A stretch of 64,000 bases of DNA, taken from assembly GCF_002575655.3 (NCBI RefSeq), contig NC_053040.3:459902780-459966779 (forward strand). Direction: 5' to 3'. The translations under genes were made by a program, and so were the position numbers. Positions 42,561 through 53,032 of the stretch are shown here, piece by piece; within the stretch, counting starts at the first letter, position 1, and each line of letters starts with the position of its first letter. Source of the stretch: Aegilops tauschii subsp. strangulata. Taxonomy: Eukaryota > Streptophyta > Magnoliopsida > Poales > Poaceae. The notes under the pieces were generated by a model. That model did no database searches. It had not been told where the DNA came from and worked only from the letters and a program-made list of their open reading frames with translations.

Positions 42561-42889
42561 ACCTACTGTTTTTATGTGTTGAAATAATTAAGCTACTGTA
42601 GTAATCATGTTTTATTGCTTTTGTTTCAATATAGTGCCAAGTAAAGCCTTTGGGATCATGTTGGGTGACAGTTGATTTCATCTTGCTAAAAAACAGAAAC
42701 TTTTGCGCTCACGAAAATAATTATTTTTTTAACATAAGAGTGCTTTTGAGTTGATTCTTTTTGCAGAAGTTTAATATAAAAATTGCTCACGTGGTCCTAA
42801 TTTTTTTCATAATTTTTGAAGTAGCAGAAGTATGGTAGTTATCCAGATCATTACAGACTGTTCTGTTTTTGACAGATTCTGTTTTCAAT

Positions 42890-44060
42890 GCATAGTTTGC
42901 TTGTTTTCTAGTTTCTATGGCTTATATTGCTCAATATAAATTGTGGAAATGATATGATACAGTAGGCATTGTGTGGAAACAATTATGAATCTTGTCTTTG
43001 ACAATACATAAGTGAAATGGTTTGCTCTTTATCATACTAACCTATCTCACGAAGTTCCGTTAAGTTTTGTGTGATTGAAGTTTTCAAGTTTTGGGTGAGA
43101 TATCGATATGAGGAGAATAAGGAGTGACGAGACCCTAAGCTTGGGGATGCCCGAGGCACCCCAAGTTAATATCCAAGGAAGATCCAAGCAACCAAGCTTG
43201 GGGATGCCCCGGAAGGCATCCCCTTTTCGTCTCCAACATTATCGGTAACCTCACTTGGAGCTACATTTTTATTCGTCACATGATATGTGTTTTGCTTGGA
43301 GCGTCAATTTATTTTGTTTTGATTTGCTTTCTTTTATTTAGAATAATGTTTTACATCTTTTATTTCAATAAAATTGGCAATGATAGCCTTTACTATGCTT
43401 ATTTTTCAAGTCTACATGTTGCTGTTTGAAAACAAAAAGTTTATCGTTGTTGCAAAAATTGCCTAGAAAAGTCAGAATGTGCTAAAATGTTGATTTGTTT
43501 TGCATAATAAGCTCTGATAAATTTTCTATAGTGTGGTAAATTTTCATAATGTTTGGAGTTGAATAAGTATTGATACTCTTGCATGCTTTACAGACTGTAC
43601 TGTTTTGGCAGATTGCTGTTATGTTTGCATTGTTTGCATATGTTTGCTTGTTTAATGATTCTATTTGAGGATAGGGGTACTAAATACGCAGAGGCATTTA
43701 GTATGCAATGTTGAATAATAATTTTAGTGATTTGCTATAGTAGAGAATGATAAAGTTTTTGCATTGGTTTATACTAACTTATCTCACGAGTTCTTGTTGA
43801 GTTTTGTGTGGATGAAGCTTTCGAGTATTAGGTAAACCATGATATGGAATTAAGGTGACACAAAAGCTCAAGCTTGGGGATGCCCAAGGCATCCCAAGAT
43901 AATATTTCAAGAAGTCTCAATCATCTAAGCTTGGGGTTGCCCCGGCAGGCATCCCACCTTTCTTCACCAACAATTATCGGTCAGTATCGGTTGAGCCTAA
44001 GTTTTTGCTTCTTCACATGATGTGTGCTATCCTTGGAATGTCATTTATTTTGTTTTGCTT
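42890..44060 (+). repeat. Diverged tandem duplication, ~735-bp period, with paired hairpins
   Basis: The block with TACAGACTGT, TATCTCACGA, GTTTTGTGTG, AAGCTTGGGGATGCCC and ATTATCGGT occurs twice (hairpin pairs at about 43135-43225 and 43870-43960). A third copy lies at 58090-58324. Each pair has a first stem of the type CTTGGGGATGCC/GGCACCCCAAG and a second of the type GGGGATGCC/GGCATCCCC. Confidence 0.8.
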
Positions 44061-44656
44061 GCTGATTTAATAAAGTACTTAGATCTGAAAGTTTTTAAAT
44101 AAAATAGAGTCCTAAATAGTTGCCAGAGAGGCTAGGTAAGCGGCATTCACATCCCGTCAACGAAGCTCTTTTCTATGGAATTGCTCTAGTGCTTCCCTTA
44201 TATCTTTTTGAGCACAGTGTACTTTAGTATTTTTGAAGAAATTCTCTCTTGCTTCACTTAAATTAATTTGAGAGAAAGAAATATTATGCTCATGATCTTC
44301 ACTTATATTTGTTTGAGCTTATCAAAAGCAACACATGAAAATTAGTTCCAAAGTGATAGATATCCAAGAAGGATATAATAAAAACTTTCATGAAGATCAT
44401 TGGACAAAATAAACTTGATTCCTCGTAATAGTTTGAGATATGATGATGTGATATGTGAGTCATGTTGATGAGTAATTGTGCTTTAGTACGAATATTGGTG
44501 TTACGGTTTGTGATTCCCTATGCAAGCACGAAAGTCAATAGTTATGCAATGAAATTATATCCTACTTGTGGTGCATTATTCGGTGTTAATTATGCTTAAT
44601 TCTCGCTTATGAGATTATTCGTTTCTTGTTTGGTCGCTTCTCAATCTTTTGCTAGC
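44061..44656 (+). other. Gypsy internal non-coding sequence
   Basis: AT-rich sequence continuing the element's 3' internal part. No ORF of note. Confidence 0.5.
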
Positions 44657-44795
44657 CTTCATTGGAGCTTGTGTAAAGGGTGTTGGTTCATGTACATACA
44701 ACCTTCCTCTCTTCTCTCATTTATTGTATGACACGTCATAAAAAATCCTATGTGGAAAAGTCTACCAACAACTATCTTACAACCATTGGAGATAC

Positions 44796-47542
44796 TGTAA
44801 CATCCCAAATTTTCAATTTGGAATGCTATACATAGGTCATTCATGCATATCATATTTTGTTGCATTTCGTTTCGCGATCCTCGAAATCCTAAGCAACTCA
44901 AGGACCCTCGAAGAGAGTTGGGGATTTCCCTGTTTTTATATTTGAGTTTTATCAAATATTGAAACGAGGATTATTGGTTTTAATTATTTTTCTCTCCAAA
45001 AATAATTCATATTAAAATATATGAGAGGAGATAATATGACTTCTCCAAAATAATTAAAATATTGGAGGAAAAATATTAAAATCAAATATTGGATTTTATT
45101 CGGAGTTTATTGCTATTTTATTTGAATTAGAAAAATTGCATGTTTTTCAAAGTTGCATTTTAGGGCCAAGAAAATGTTCATCTCGTTCTAAATATTTTAT
45201 TTAGACGGTGAAAATTTGTTTTGGTATTTTTAGATTTTTATTTTATTTTCTAGGATTTATTTAAATTTCGGCGAAATTATTTTAAAAAAAATCTTCAGTG
45301 CCCGGCTGGGCCGAAGCCCAACCGAGCCAGGCCGGCCCAACCGCCCCGCGCCGCCGTCTCCCTCCAGGAGACCGCGACAGCCGCTGCCGTCGCCGAGTCC
45401 GACCGGGACTCTGTCCCCGCGCCGCCTTGCCCCTCCCCAAGCCAGCCGCCCCCTCCTTATATACGCCGGCCCCGACCCCCACCACCACCACCCGACCCGC
45501 CACCCGCCGCCTGCCGAAGCCGCCGCCGCCGCCGCTTGCAGCTGCCGCCGCGTAGCGCCGCCCGCCGTCGCCGTTTGCCTCCGCCACCGCCTGGCGTCGC
45601 CGCCCCGCGCCACCCGCCGCTGTAGCCGGACCCCGCCGGAGCCGCCCCGCCTCGCCGGAGGTATACGCCGCCGCCGCCGTCGTTCGGTTTTATTTTTAAA
45701 CCGATCCGGTTTTTTTAGAAAACCCTAGTTTTCGTTTTTTTAGAATAGATCGGTTTTAACTAACGGTGTTCACTCGTTAGCCGCAGACAGCGAACGTTCG
45801 TTCGTTAACCTGTTCGTCAGTTTTTATTTTTCTCGGATTTTCCGCGATTATTTTCGATCGCGATTTCTGATCCGATTTTCGTTTTAGTTTATCTTTTCGC
45901 TCGTTTATCGGAATCAGGCGATTCAAGCGCCTAGATCTTCGTCTCGAAACCCTCCTTCTATTTAATCAACTTGAACAAGATTTTGGTACTGTAAAATTTG
46001 ACTTTAGTTCAGATTAGTAAACGGATCTTGTTTCTTTTGTAGTTTGAGTTTCGTTGCTCCGTTTGATTTGATTCTTTTTGCAAACCGGAGTTCTTAAGTT
46101 GAACTTTCTGGTTAGATCTTCTTATTTGAGATTTACCCGTGCTCCTTTGCTTGATTGCTTATGTATGCTATTGTTTATTTGCGATAGAACACCCGGAGTG
46201 CGATGCGTGCTACTACGAGTCTCTAGGTTTTGTGGATCATCAGCAAGGCAAGTAACACATTGATCATACTCTTTTCATACCCAGTTTTTATGCATTAGCT
46301 CCAATCCTCAAACATTGCATGATTAGGATGTGATTAACATGTGGATTGGGAAGTAGTTGATGAGGTAGAACCTATTGCCCTGTTATTATCAAACCCTTGG
46401 GAGTTACTTCTACGTATTGCTTATATTGCTATGCTATGCTCGTAGACGTGGTTTGGGTGAGTGAATCCATGATAGATGTGAGATGATTAATTAATGGTTC
46501 AACTTAAGGTGGCAACTTTAATACACATCTGGGTGGATTGCTTGTCGGGCACCTGGAGAATCCAGTATTGTCCTAGGATATCCCGGAGTACCCGTGTGAT
46601 AATCCTAAGGTCCGCAACCCAGGCTCAAAGGGAATTGAGATATTTCATGCTAGAAACTTCTGTGTGCAGCCACAAGCTATTATGGGCTCTAGCATAGTTG
46701 AGTAAGTTGCATGAGCTCTTGAAGAGGTGGATCAGCAGGTAGAGGGATGTAGGTTGGTATGGTCTACCCAGAGTAAAGAGTTAATGTTTCCGAAAGACTG
46801 TGTCTCGGTCATCCGTTTCTCAAACACCATGTAGTGCGAGAAATCCAACGGAGGAGATCGAGTCTTGTGGGGAAAAGTGCGCAAACCTCTGCAGAGTGTA
46901 CAATCTAATCATGGTTAGCCATGTCCCCGGTTATGGACAGTCTTGAGTATCTAGTACTTGGATTATCATATGTATCTCATCACTCTAAATTAATATTGTT
47001 GGGTTGATAATTACTTCTAATTGGGATTGAGTTGGAGGAACCTTCTCAATGATGTTTCAACTACCATGATAGTTAAATAAAATCTATTCCTTTGTTGTAG
47101 GGAAAAATTGGCTTTCCGCAAAACTATAACCATAGAGCTTTCCACCAGCCAAATATGCATGTAGTGATAGCATTATTCTGTTCTTGCTCTACTGTGTTAT
47201 ATTGCCAGCATATTCCATGTGTTGACCCGTTTTCGGGCTGCAACGTATCATGTTGCAGACTTTTCAGACGAGGAGTAAGGTTCGTTAGGTCGTCGCCGTG
47301 CAGCTCAGCTATGCCGTTGGAGTTGATGGACTCACTTTATCTTCCAAGCCTTCCGCTGTTATCGTATTAGATGGCCTTAAGCCATATTTATTGTAATAAG
47401 TTCTCTTTTGAGACATTCGATGTAATAAGTGTGTGATTGCTACTCTGTTATAAATTCTTCGAGTACTGTGTGTGTCAGCATTACCGATCCAGGGATGACA
47501 CTGAAGCACAGAGACTTGACCGTTTGAGGTCGGGTCGCTACA
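44796..47542 (+). repeat. Chromovirus 5' LTR, 2747 bp
   Basis: Starts TGTAACATCCCAAATTTTC, ends GGTCGGGTCGCTACA. TATA box TTATATACG at about 45453, within a GC-rich leader. The left LTR has an extra GCCGCC-rich stretch relative to the right one. GC-rich ORFs here are not genes. Confidence 0.9.
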
Positions 47543-47545
47543 AGA

Positions 47546-47557
47546 TGGTATCAGAGC
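47546..47557 (+). promoter_or_regulatory. Primer-binding site, initiator tRNA-Met
   Basis: TGGTATCAGAGC, 3 bp after the LTR, is the common plant initiator-tRNA-Met binding site that primes minus-strand synthesis. Confidence 0.9.
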
Positions 47558-47658
47558 ACACGCTGAGTGTAGGACACGACCACTAAGCTAAAAGCCCTAG
47601 ATCACTATTCTCTTCTCATTTCTGACTCCTCTCCATTTTCTACTCTTTAGGATGGTAG

Positions 47659-48367
47659 ATGCAAGGATCAAGTTCACGCAACCGGATGAAGACACCCCTT
47701 TTGGACGTCACTAGGTACCTGAACATTGGAATACCAAGCTTCACCGGTACTTACAACGCCACTTTACCAGAAGAGGAACGATGGATGATTCAAGTTCAAG
47801 TTCTAGGAAGGACATTCACACCAGTCACTAAGCCCATAGAGTTTTCCTTTGATGCACCAACCTGGAGTCTAGGAAAGAGTATGGCAGCTCACATCACCAT
47901 GGGACGCATTGGAGAAGTTTACCATAAGGAGCTTAAGGATACTATCTACCAGATTTGTGGGCGCCGAGATGAGCAATGGGAGATGATCAGCACCAGGAAG
48001 GATAGATCAATCGCAGCTGTCATCCAGGAGTTAAACCATCACATCCGTCGCCAGGAGAATCAGATGTGCGCAGACATGATAGATTTTAAGAAGGCGAAGA
48101 CAAGGATCATCGAGCTGGAAGAAGAACTTAAGTCTACATGCGATGGATATGAGGAGGAAATTGCCACACTATTGGAGAAGAATGACGACCTGATAAAGAA
48201 GATCGGAGTATTCATGGGAGACCCCGCGCCAAGGAGAGGACGACGACTCAACTTGCCCGGAGAACTACATCATCATCGACGACATCGACTCCGACCCCAG
48301 TGAAGATGACTTTGAAGACGAAGCTGGAGCAGACATCATGGAGTCTTCCACCGATCAAAATTTCTAG
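47659..48367 (+). pseudogene. Extra ORF between LTR and gag, coiled-coil
   Basis: An open frame of 214 codons (47659-48303) starts MQGSSSRNRMKT; an earlier overlapping ATG at 47652 (MVDARIKFTQPDED) stops soon, so the start region is probably frameshifted. The middle reads RSIAAVIQELNHHIRRQENQ and IIELEEELKSTCDGYEEEIA, a likely coiled coil. Near 48235 the frame changes: the acidic ending (DDIDSDPSEDDFEDEAGADI) lies in another frame and stops at 48365-48367. It has no gag, protease or polymerase motif. Additional ORFs are known in some plant Gypsy lineages, but I do not recognise this one. Confidence 0.55.
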
Positions 48368-48565
48368 ATGACCACCAAATGATTAGTAGTATTCCCCCAT
48401 GTATATAGTATAGTCCGAGCACTTTTGTAACGATAGATTAGATCGATTGTATGCCCTTGCTTGATTGATTGAGTGAAATGATTGTGTTTGTCTCATGTGC
48501 ATATGGGTAGTGTTTCTCTCATTAGACCTCATTCTATTCTAATCTCTCCCCTCTAAACCCATCAG

Positions 48566-48673
48566 ATGCCTCCGAGACGTGACACCGGATTTACCTTCGC
48601 ACCGGAGCTCACTCAGTTGATCCAGCAGCAGAATGCCTTGATGCAGTTGTTAGTTCAGAACCAAGGCAACAAT

Positions 48674-48732
<59 letters not shown>

Positions 48733-49672
48733 CCCACCGCCGCCACCACCACCAGTTGATAACCTAGCCTGTTTTCTGAGGTTGCAGCCGCCGGTGTTTT
48801 CCAGTAGCACCGAGCCTATAGTTGCTGATGATTGGCTACACCGTATTGGAAGGGAGTTGACCACCGCAGGTTGCACAGATGCTGAGAAGGTGCGCTTTGC
48901 CGCACATCAATTGGGTGGACCAGCGGCCTCATGGTGGGAGAATTATACGGCCACTTTCCCCATAGCCAACGTCACTTGGGATCAGTTTCAGCAAGCTTTC
49001 CGCACAGCCCATGTCTCAACTGGAGCTATGAATATGAAGAAGCGTGAGTTTCGCAACTTACACCAGGGGAACCGTACTGTGGATCGGTACATGGATGAGT
49101 TTAGCAAGTTATCTCGCTATGCCCCTGATGATGTGGCCACAGATGCCGCGAAGCAGGAGAAGTTTATGGAAGGGCTGAATGATGAGATGAGCATGCAATT
49201 GATGGTGGCAACATTCAACAACTACCAGGAGTTGGTAGATAAGGCTCTTATGATTGAAGGGAAGCAGCAGCAGATTGAGAGCCGTAAGAGGAAGTATGGA
49301 CAAGGAAGGTATAACTCAGGAGCCCAACAGAAGCCTCGTCTAACCCCGAACTCGGGAGGACTTGTTCATAACCATGGAGGTCATAACCACAACGGATGAA
49401 GTTCGCACAACCACAATGGTTCTAAGAATGGGACTGGGAACGGAGCAAGCAACAATCAGAACTGCCCCAATCCAGCCACACCCGCCAAGAGAGACCTAAG
49501 TCACATTACTTGCTTCAAGTGCGGGAAGACTGGACACTATGCCACGGAGTGCCCTGAAGCGAAGAATGGAAACGGTAATGGGAGTGCTGGGAAGAAGCCC
49601 AATCCCTTCAACAAAGGACAAGTGAACCACGTTAACGTGGAGGAGGTTGAAGAGCAGCCAGACGCGGTTATT
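48566..49672 (+). pseudogene. Chromovirus gag
   Basis: Starts MPPRRDTGFTF. An Asn tract of about 22 residues encoded by AAC repeats (48664-48733) and a Pro run precede the capsid-like domain (DDWLHRIGRELTTAGCTDAE, then ASWWENYTA, then GNRTVDRYMDEF). A TGA at 49397-49399 interrupts it. The same frame continues to the zinc knuckle CFKCGKTGHYATEC (about 49510-49551) that binds RNA. The frame shifts near 49675 before protease. Confidence 0.85.
48664..48733 (+). repeat. AAC microsatellite in gag
   Basis: About 22 near-perfect AAC units coding for Asn. Expected to be length-variable between copies. Confidence 0.95.
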
Positions 49673-51536
49673 GGTAAGTTTTTTGGTTAAGTCTTTTACC
49701 GCCCTTGTTCTTTTTGATACTGGTGCATCGCATTCATACATATCAAGGGGATTTGTGGATAAGTTTAAACTACCAACCCAAACCCTTAGGACCCCTCTGT
49801 TAGTGAGTTCACCTGGAGCAGAGTATATGGCTAGCCGATGGTGCGATCAGATACCCTTAACCATTGGTATCCATGTCTTCCCGTCAGACCTAATAATTTT
49901 GGAGTCATAAGGATTGGATGTGATATTAGGCATGGACTAGATGTCAAAGTATGGAGGAAGCATTGACTGTGCTAGTAAGTCGATTTATCTCACCACCCCT
50001 GAGGGAAAAAGGATTAAGTATGTATCTAGGCATGCGCCTAGGAGGAGCCAAGTAAATACCCTCACGGGAGTTGTTCAGGAGGAAGTGCCTGTAGTGAAGG
50101 ATTACCCGGATGTTTTTCCAGAGGAGTTACCAGGCATGCCACCGGATCGAGACATCGAGTTTTTGATAGAATTGTTGCCAGACACTGGGCCTATATCGAA
50201 GCGACCATACCGGATGCCCGCAAATGATCTGGAGGAGATTAAGAAGCAGATCAAGGAGTTATTGGAGAAAGGTTACATTCGACGGAGTTCATCACCATGG
50301 GGAGCCCCAGTGCTTTTGGTTGAGAAGAAAGATAAGTCTCTAAGAATGGTTGTTGATTATCGTGCATTAAATGAGGTGACGATCAAAAACAAATACCCAC
50401 TGCTGATGATCAATGATTTGTTTGACCAGCTGCAAGGAGCTAAGGTGTTTTCAAAGATCGATGTGCGATCAGGATATCACCAGCTGAAGATTCAAGAGAA
50501 GGATATACCAAAGACAACATTCACCACACGGTACGGGTTGTATGAATATACGGTCATGTCATTTGGACTAACTAACGCCCCTGCCTATTTCATGAGCATG
50601 ATGAACAAAGTGTTGATGGAATATTTGGATAAGTTTGTTGTGGTGTTCATTGATGATATAATGGTATACTCGAAGAATGAGGAGGAGCACGAAGAGCATT
50701 TGCGTTTAGTTCTCGAGAAACTCAGGGAACACCAGTTGTATGCCAAGTTCAGCAAATGTGAGTTTTGGTTGAAGGAAGTCGGATTCCTTGGACATGTTAT
50801 ATCAGGAGAAGGTGTAGCAGTAGATCCCACCAAGGTTCAGTCAGTCACTGAATGGTTGGCACCCACTTCAGTTAGCGAGATCCGCAGTTTTCTTGGACTC
50901 GCAGGATACTATCGAAGATTCATTGAGAATTTTTCTAAGATTGCGAAGCCAATGACGGAGTTATTGAAGAAGGATACCAAATTTAAATGGACGGAAGAAT
51001 GTGAGGCAAGTTTTCAGGAGTTGAAGAAACGTTTGACTACACCCCCAGTGCTGATTCTGCCGGATATACGCAAGGATTTCCAAGTGTATTGCGACGCCTC
51101 TCGCCTAGGACTTGGAAGTGTGCTTATGCAGGACGGAAGAGTTGTTTCGTATGCCTCACGACAACTAAAACCGCACGAATTGAATTATGACACGCATGAT
51201 TTGGATTTAGCAGCGGTAGTGCATGCGCTCAAGACTTGGAGACATTACCTTATTGGAAACCGTTGTGATGTGTACACGGATCATAAGAGTTTGAAGTACA
51301 TTTTCACACGGAAGGAGTTGAACCTTAGGCAGAGGAGATGGTTGGAGCTTATAAAGGATTATGACATGAAGCTTCACTATCATCCAGGCAAGGCCAATGT
51401 CGTAGCAGACGCTTTGAGTCGGAAGAGTTATGCTAATACCCTAGTAAGCGCGGGATTGCCAAAGGAGTTAGCAGAGGATCTCAGGGAACTTCGATTGGAG
51501 ATTGTTCCTAGAGGTTTTGTTGCAACAATGGAGGTA
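49647..51536 (+). pseudogene. Chromovirus pol: protease, reverse transcriptase, RNase H
   Basis: Protease: LFDTGASHSYIS (about 49711-49746) is the aspartic protease active site. A TAA at 49908-49910 and a TAG at 49938-49940 lie within or next to the DVILGMD motif that ends protease. Reverse transcriptase: [19 protein letters not shown], then [22 protein letters not shown] and the catalytic FIDDIMVYS (about 50647). RNase [31 protein letters not shown] and [10 protein letters not shown]. The long frame 49941-51536 is itself intact. Confidence 0.9.
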
Positions 51537-51539
51537 TAG

Positions 51540-53021
51540 TCTACATTGTTAGGAAAGATTTGAGAAGCTCAGAAGGATGACAAAGAGATTGCTGAGATAG
51601 AAGAGAGGATGGGCAAAGGAAAGGCCGAAGGTTTTCGTGAGGATGAGCACGACACCTTATGGTTTGAGGACCGTGTTTATGTGCCCAATAACACAGAGAT
51701 TAGGAAGTTAATACTTCAGGAGGCTCATGACTCACCATACTCGATACACCCCGGAAACACCAAGATGTATTTGGATTTGAAGGAACGTTTCTGGTGGACT
51801 GGTACGAAGAAGGATATTGCCGAGTATGTAGCCGTATGTGATGTATGTCAGAGAGTGAAGGCTGAGCATCAAAAGCTAGCAGGATTGTTACAGCCTATGC
51901 CGATACCTGAATGGAAGTGGGATAAACTTGGCATGGATTTTATCACCGGATTGCCCAGGACCAAATCAGGATATGATTCTATATGGGTAGTAGTTGATCG
52001 CTTGACCAAAGTGGCTCACTTTATCCCAGTGAAAACCACCTATACAAGTGCGAAGTTGGCCAAGATATACATGACCAGGATCGTATGTCTGCATGGAGTT
52101 CCGAGGACCATAGTATCAGATAGAGGAACACAGTTTACCTCAAAGTTTTGGCATCAACTGCACCAGACTTTGGGAACGAGATTGGAGTTCAGTACAACAT
52201 TCCACCTGAAGACGGATGGACAGACCGAGAGAGTCAACCAGATTCTGGAGGACATGTTGAGGGCCTGTGCGCTAGATTATGGATCTAGTTGGGATGACAA
52301 TTTGCCCTACGCGGAGTTCTCATACAACAATAGCTATCAAGCCAGTTTGAAGATGGCACCATTCGAAGCCCTGTACGGACGAAGGTGCAGAACACCGTTG
52401 ATGTGGGATGAAGTAGGAGACCGACAATTGTTTGGACCAGATTTGATCAAGGAGTCTGAAGAAAAGGTTAAGTTGATCCGAGATAGATTAAAGGTAGCTC
52501 AGTCCAGACAGAAGAGTTATGCAGATTTGAAATGCAAGGAAATAACCTATGAAATTGGAGATAGAGCATATCTACGAGTGTCACCTCTGCGAGGAGCGAA
52601 ACGTTTTGAAGTTAAGGGAAAGTTAGCCCCGAGATTTGTAGGACCGTATTGAATTTTGGAACGTATGGGAGAAGTTGCCTACAAGTTGGAGTTACCTGAA
52701 GGACTGTCAGGAGTTCATGATGTGTTTCATGTTTCACAGCTGAAGAAGTGTCATGCTGATATGGTCGATATACCATTAAGAGATATAGTGCCCTTCGAGG
52801 CGATTCAGTTGGACAGCGATCTGACCTACGAGGAGAAGCCAGTCAGGATTCTTGAATTTGCCAGCCGAGTCACCCGCAGCAAGGTTATCAAGTTTTGCAA
52901 AGTTCAGTGGAGTCACCATACCGAGGATGAAGCCACCTGGGAACGAGAGGATGATCTTCGCAAAGACCACCCACACCTATTTTCTAGCCAACTCGAATCT
53001 CGAGGGCGAGATTCATCTTAA
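51540..53021 (+). pseudogene. Chromovirus integrase and chromodomain
   Basis: After a TAG (51537-51539) and TGA (51561-51563), integrase opens: the zinc-binding HHCC (HPGNTKMYLDLKERFWW ... CDVCQRVK), then the DDE triad in KLGMDFITGLP, IVSDRGTQFTSKF and DGQTERVNQ. A TGA at 52650-52652 splits the C-terminal part. The final frame (to 53021) ends with a chromodomain (PVRILEFASRVTRSK, KVQWSHHTEDEATWERED), which in this lineage is thought to direct insertion to heterochromatin. Confidence 0.9.
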
Positions 53022-53030
53022 GGGGGTAGG
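53018..53030 (+). promoter_or_regulatory. Polypurine tract
   Basis: AAGGGGGTAGG just upstream of the 3' LTR primes plus-strand synthesis. Confidence 0.8.
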
Positions 53031-53032
53031 TT

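Larger units (their letters stand above)
39894..44656 (+). mobile_element. Gypsy-related non-autonomous element, 3' end missing
   Basis: A complete 5' LTR (39894-41511) is followed by a primer-binding-like site and about 3.1 kb of internal sequence with no gag or pol but with an unusual acidic ORF and a duplicated hairpin-rich region. No 3' LTR is found: the sequence meets a MITE and then the chromovirus. Its LTR matches the reversed LTR at 24391-25154. This layout suits a large retrotransposon derivative mobilised in trans. Confidence 0.75.

Noticed and set aside
45257..45613. Long GC-rich ORFs on both strands
   Set aside because: They lie in the GC-rich leader of the chromovirus LTR, are Ala/Gly/Pro/Arg-rich and are not conserved in the second LTR (53513-53854).
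48655..48876. Leucine-rich minus-strand ORF
   Set aside because: Antisense of the AAC microsatellite in gag.
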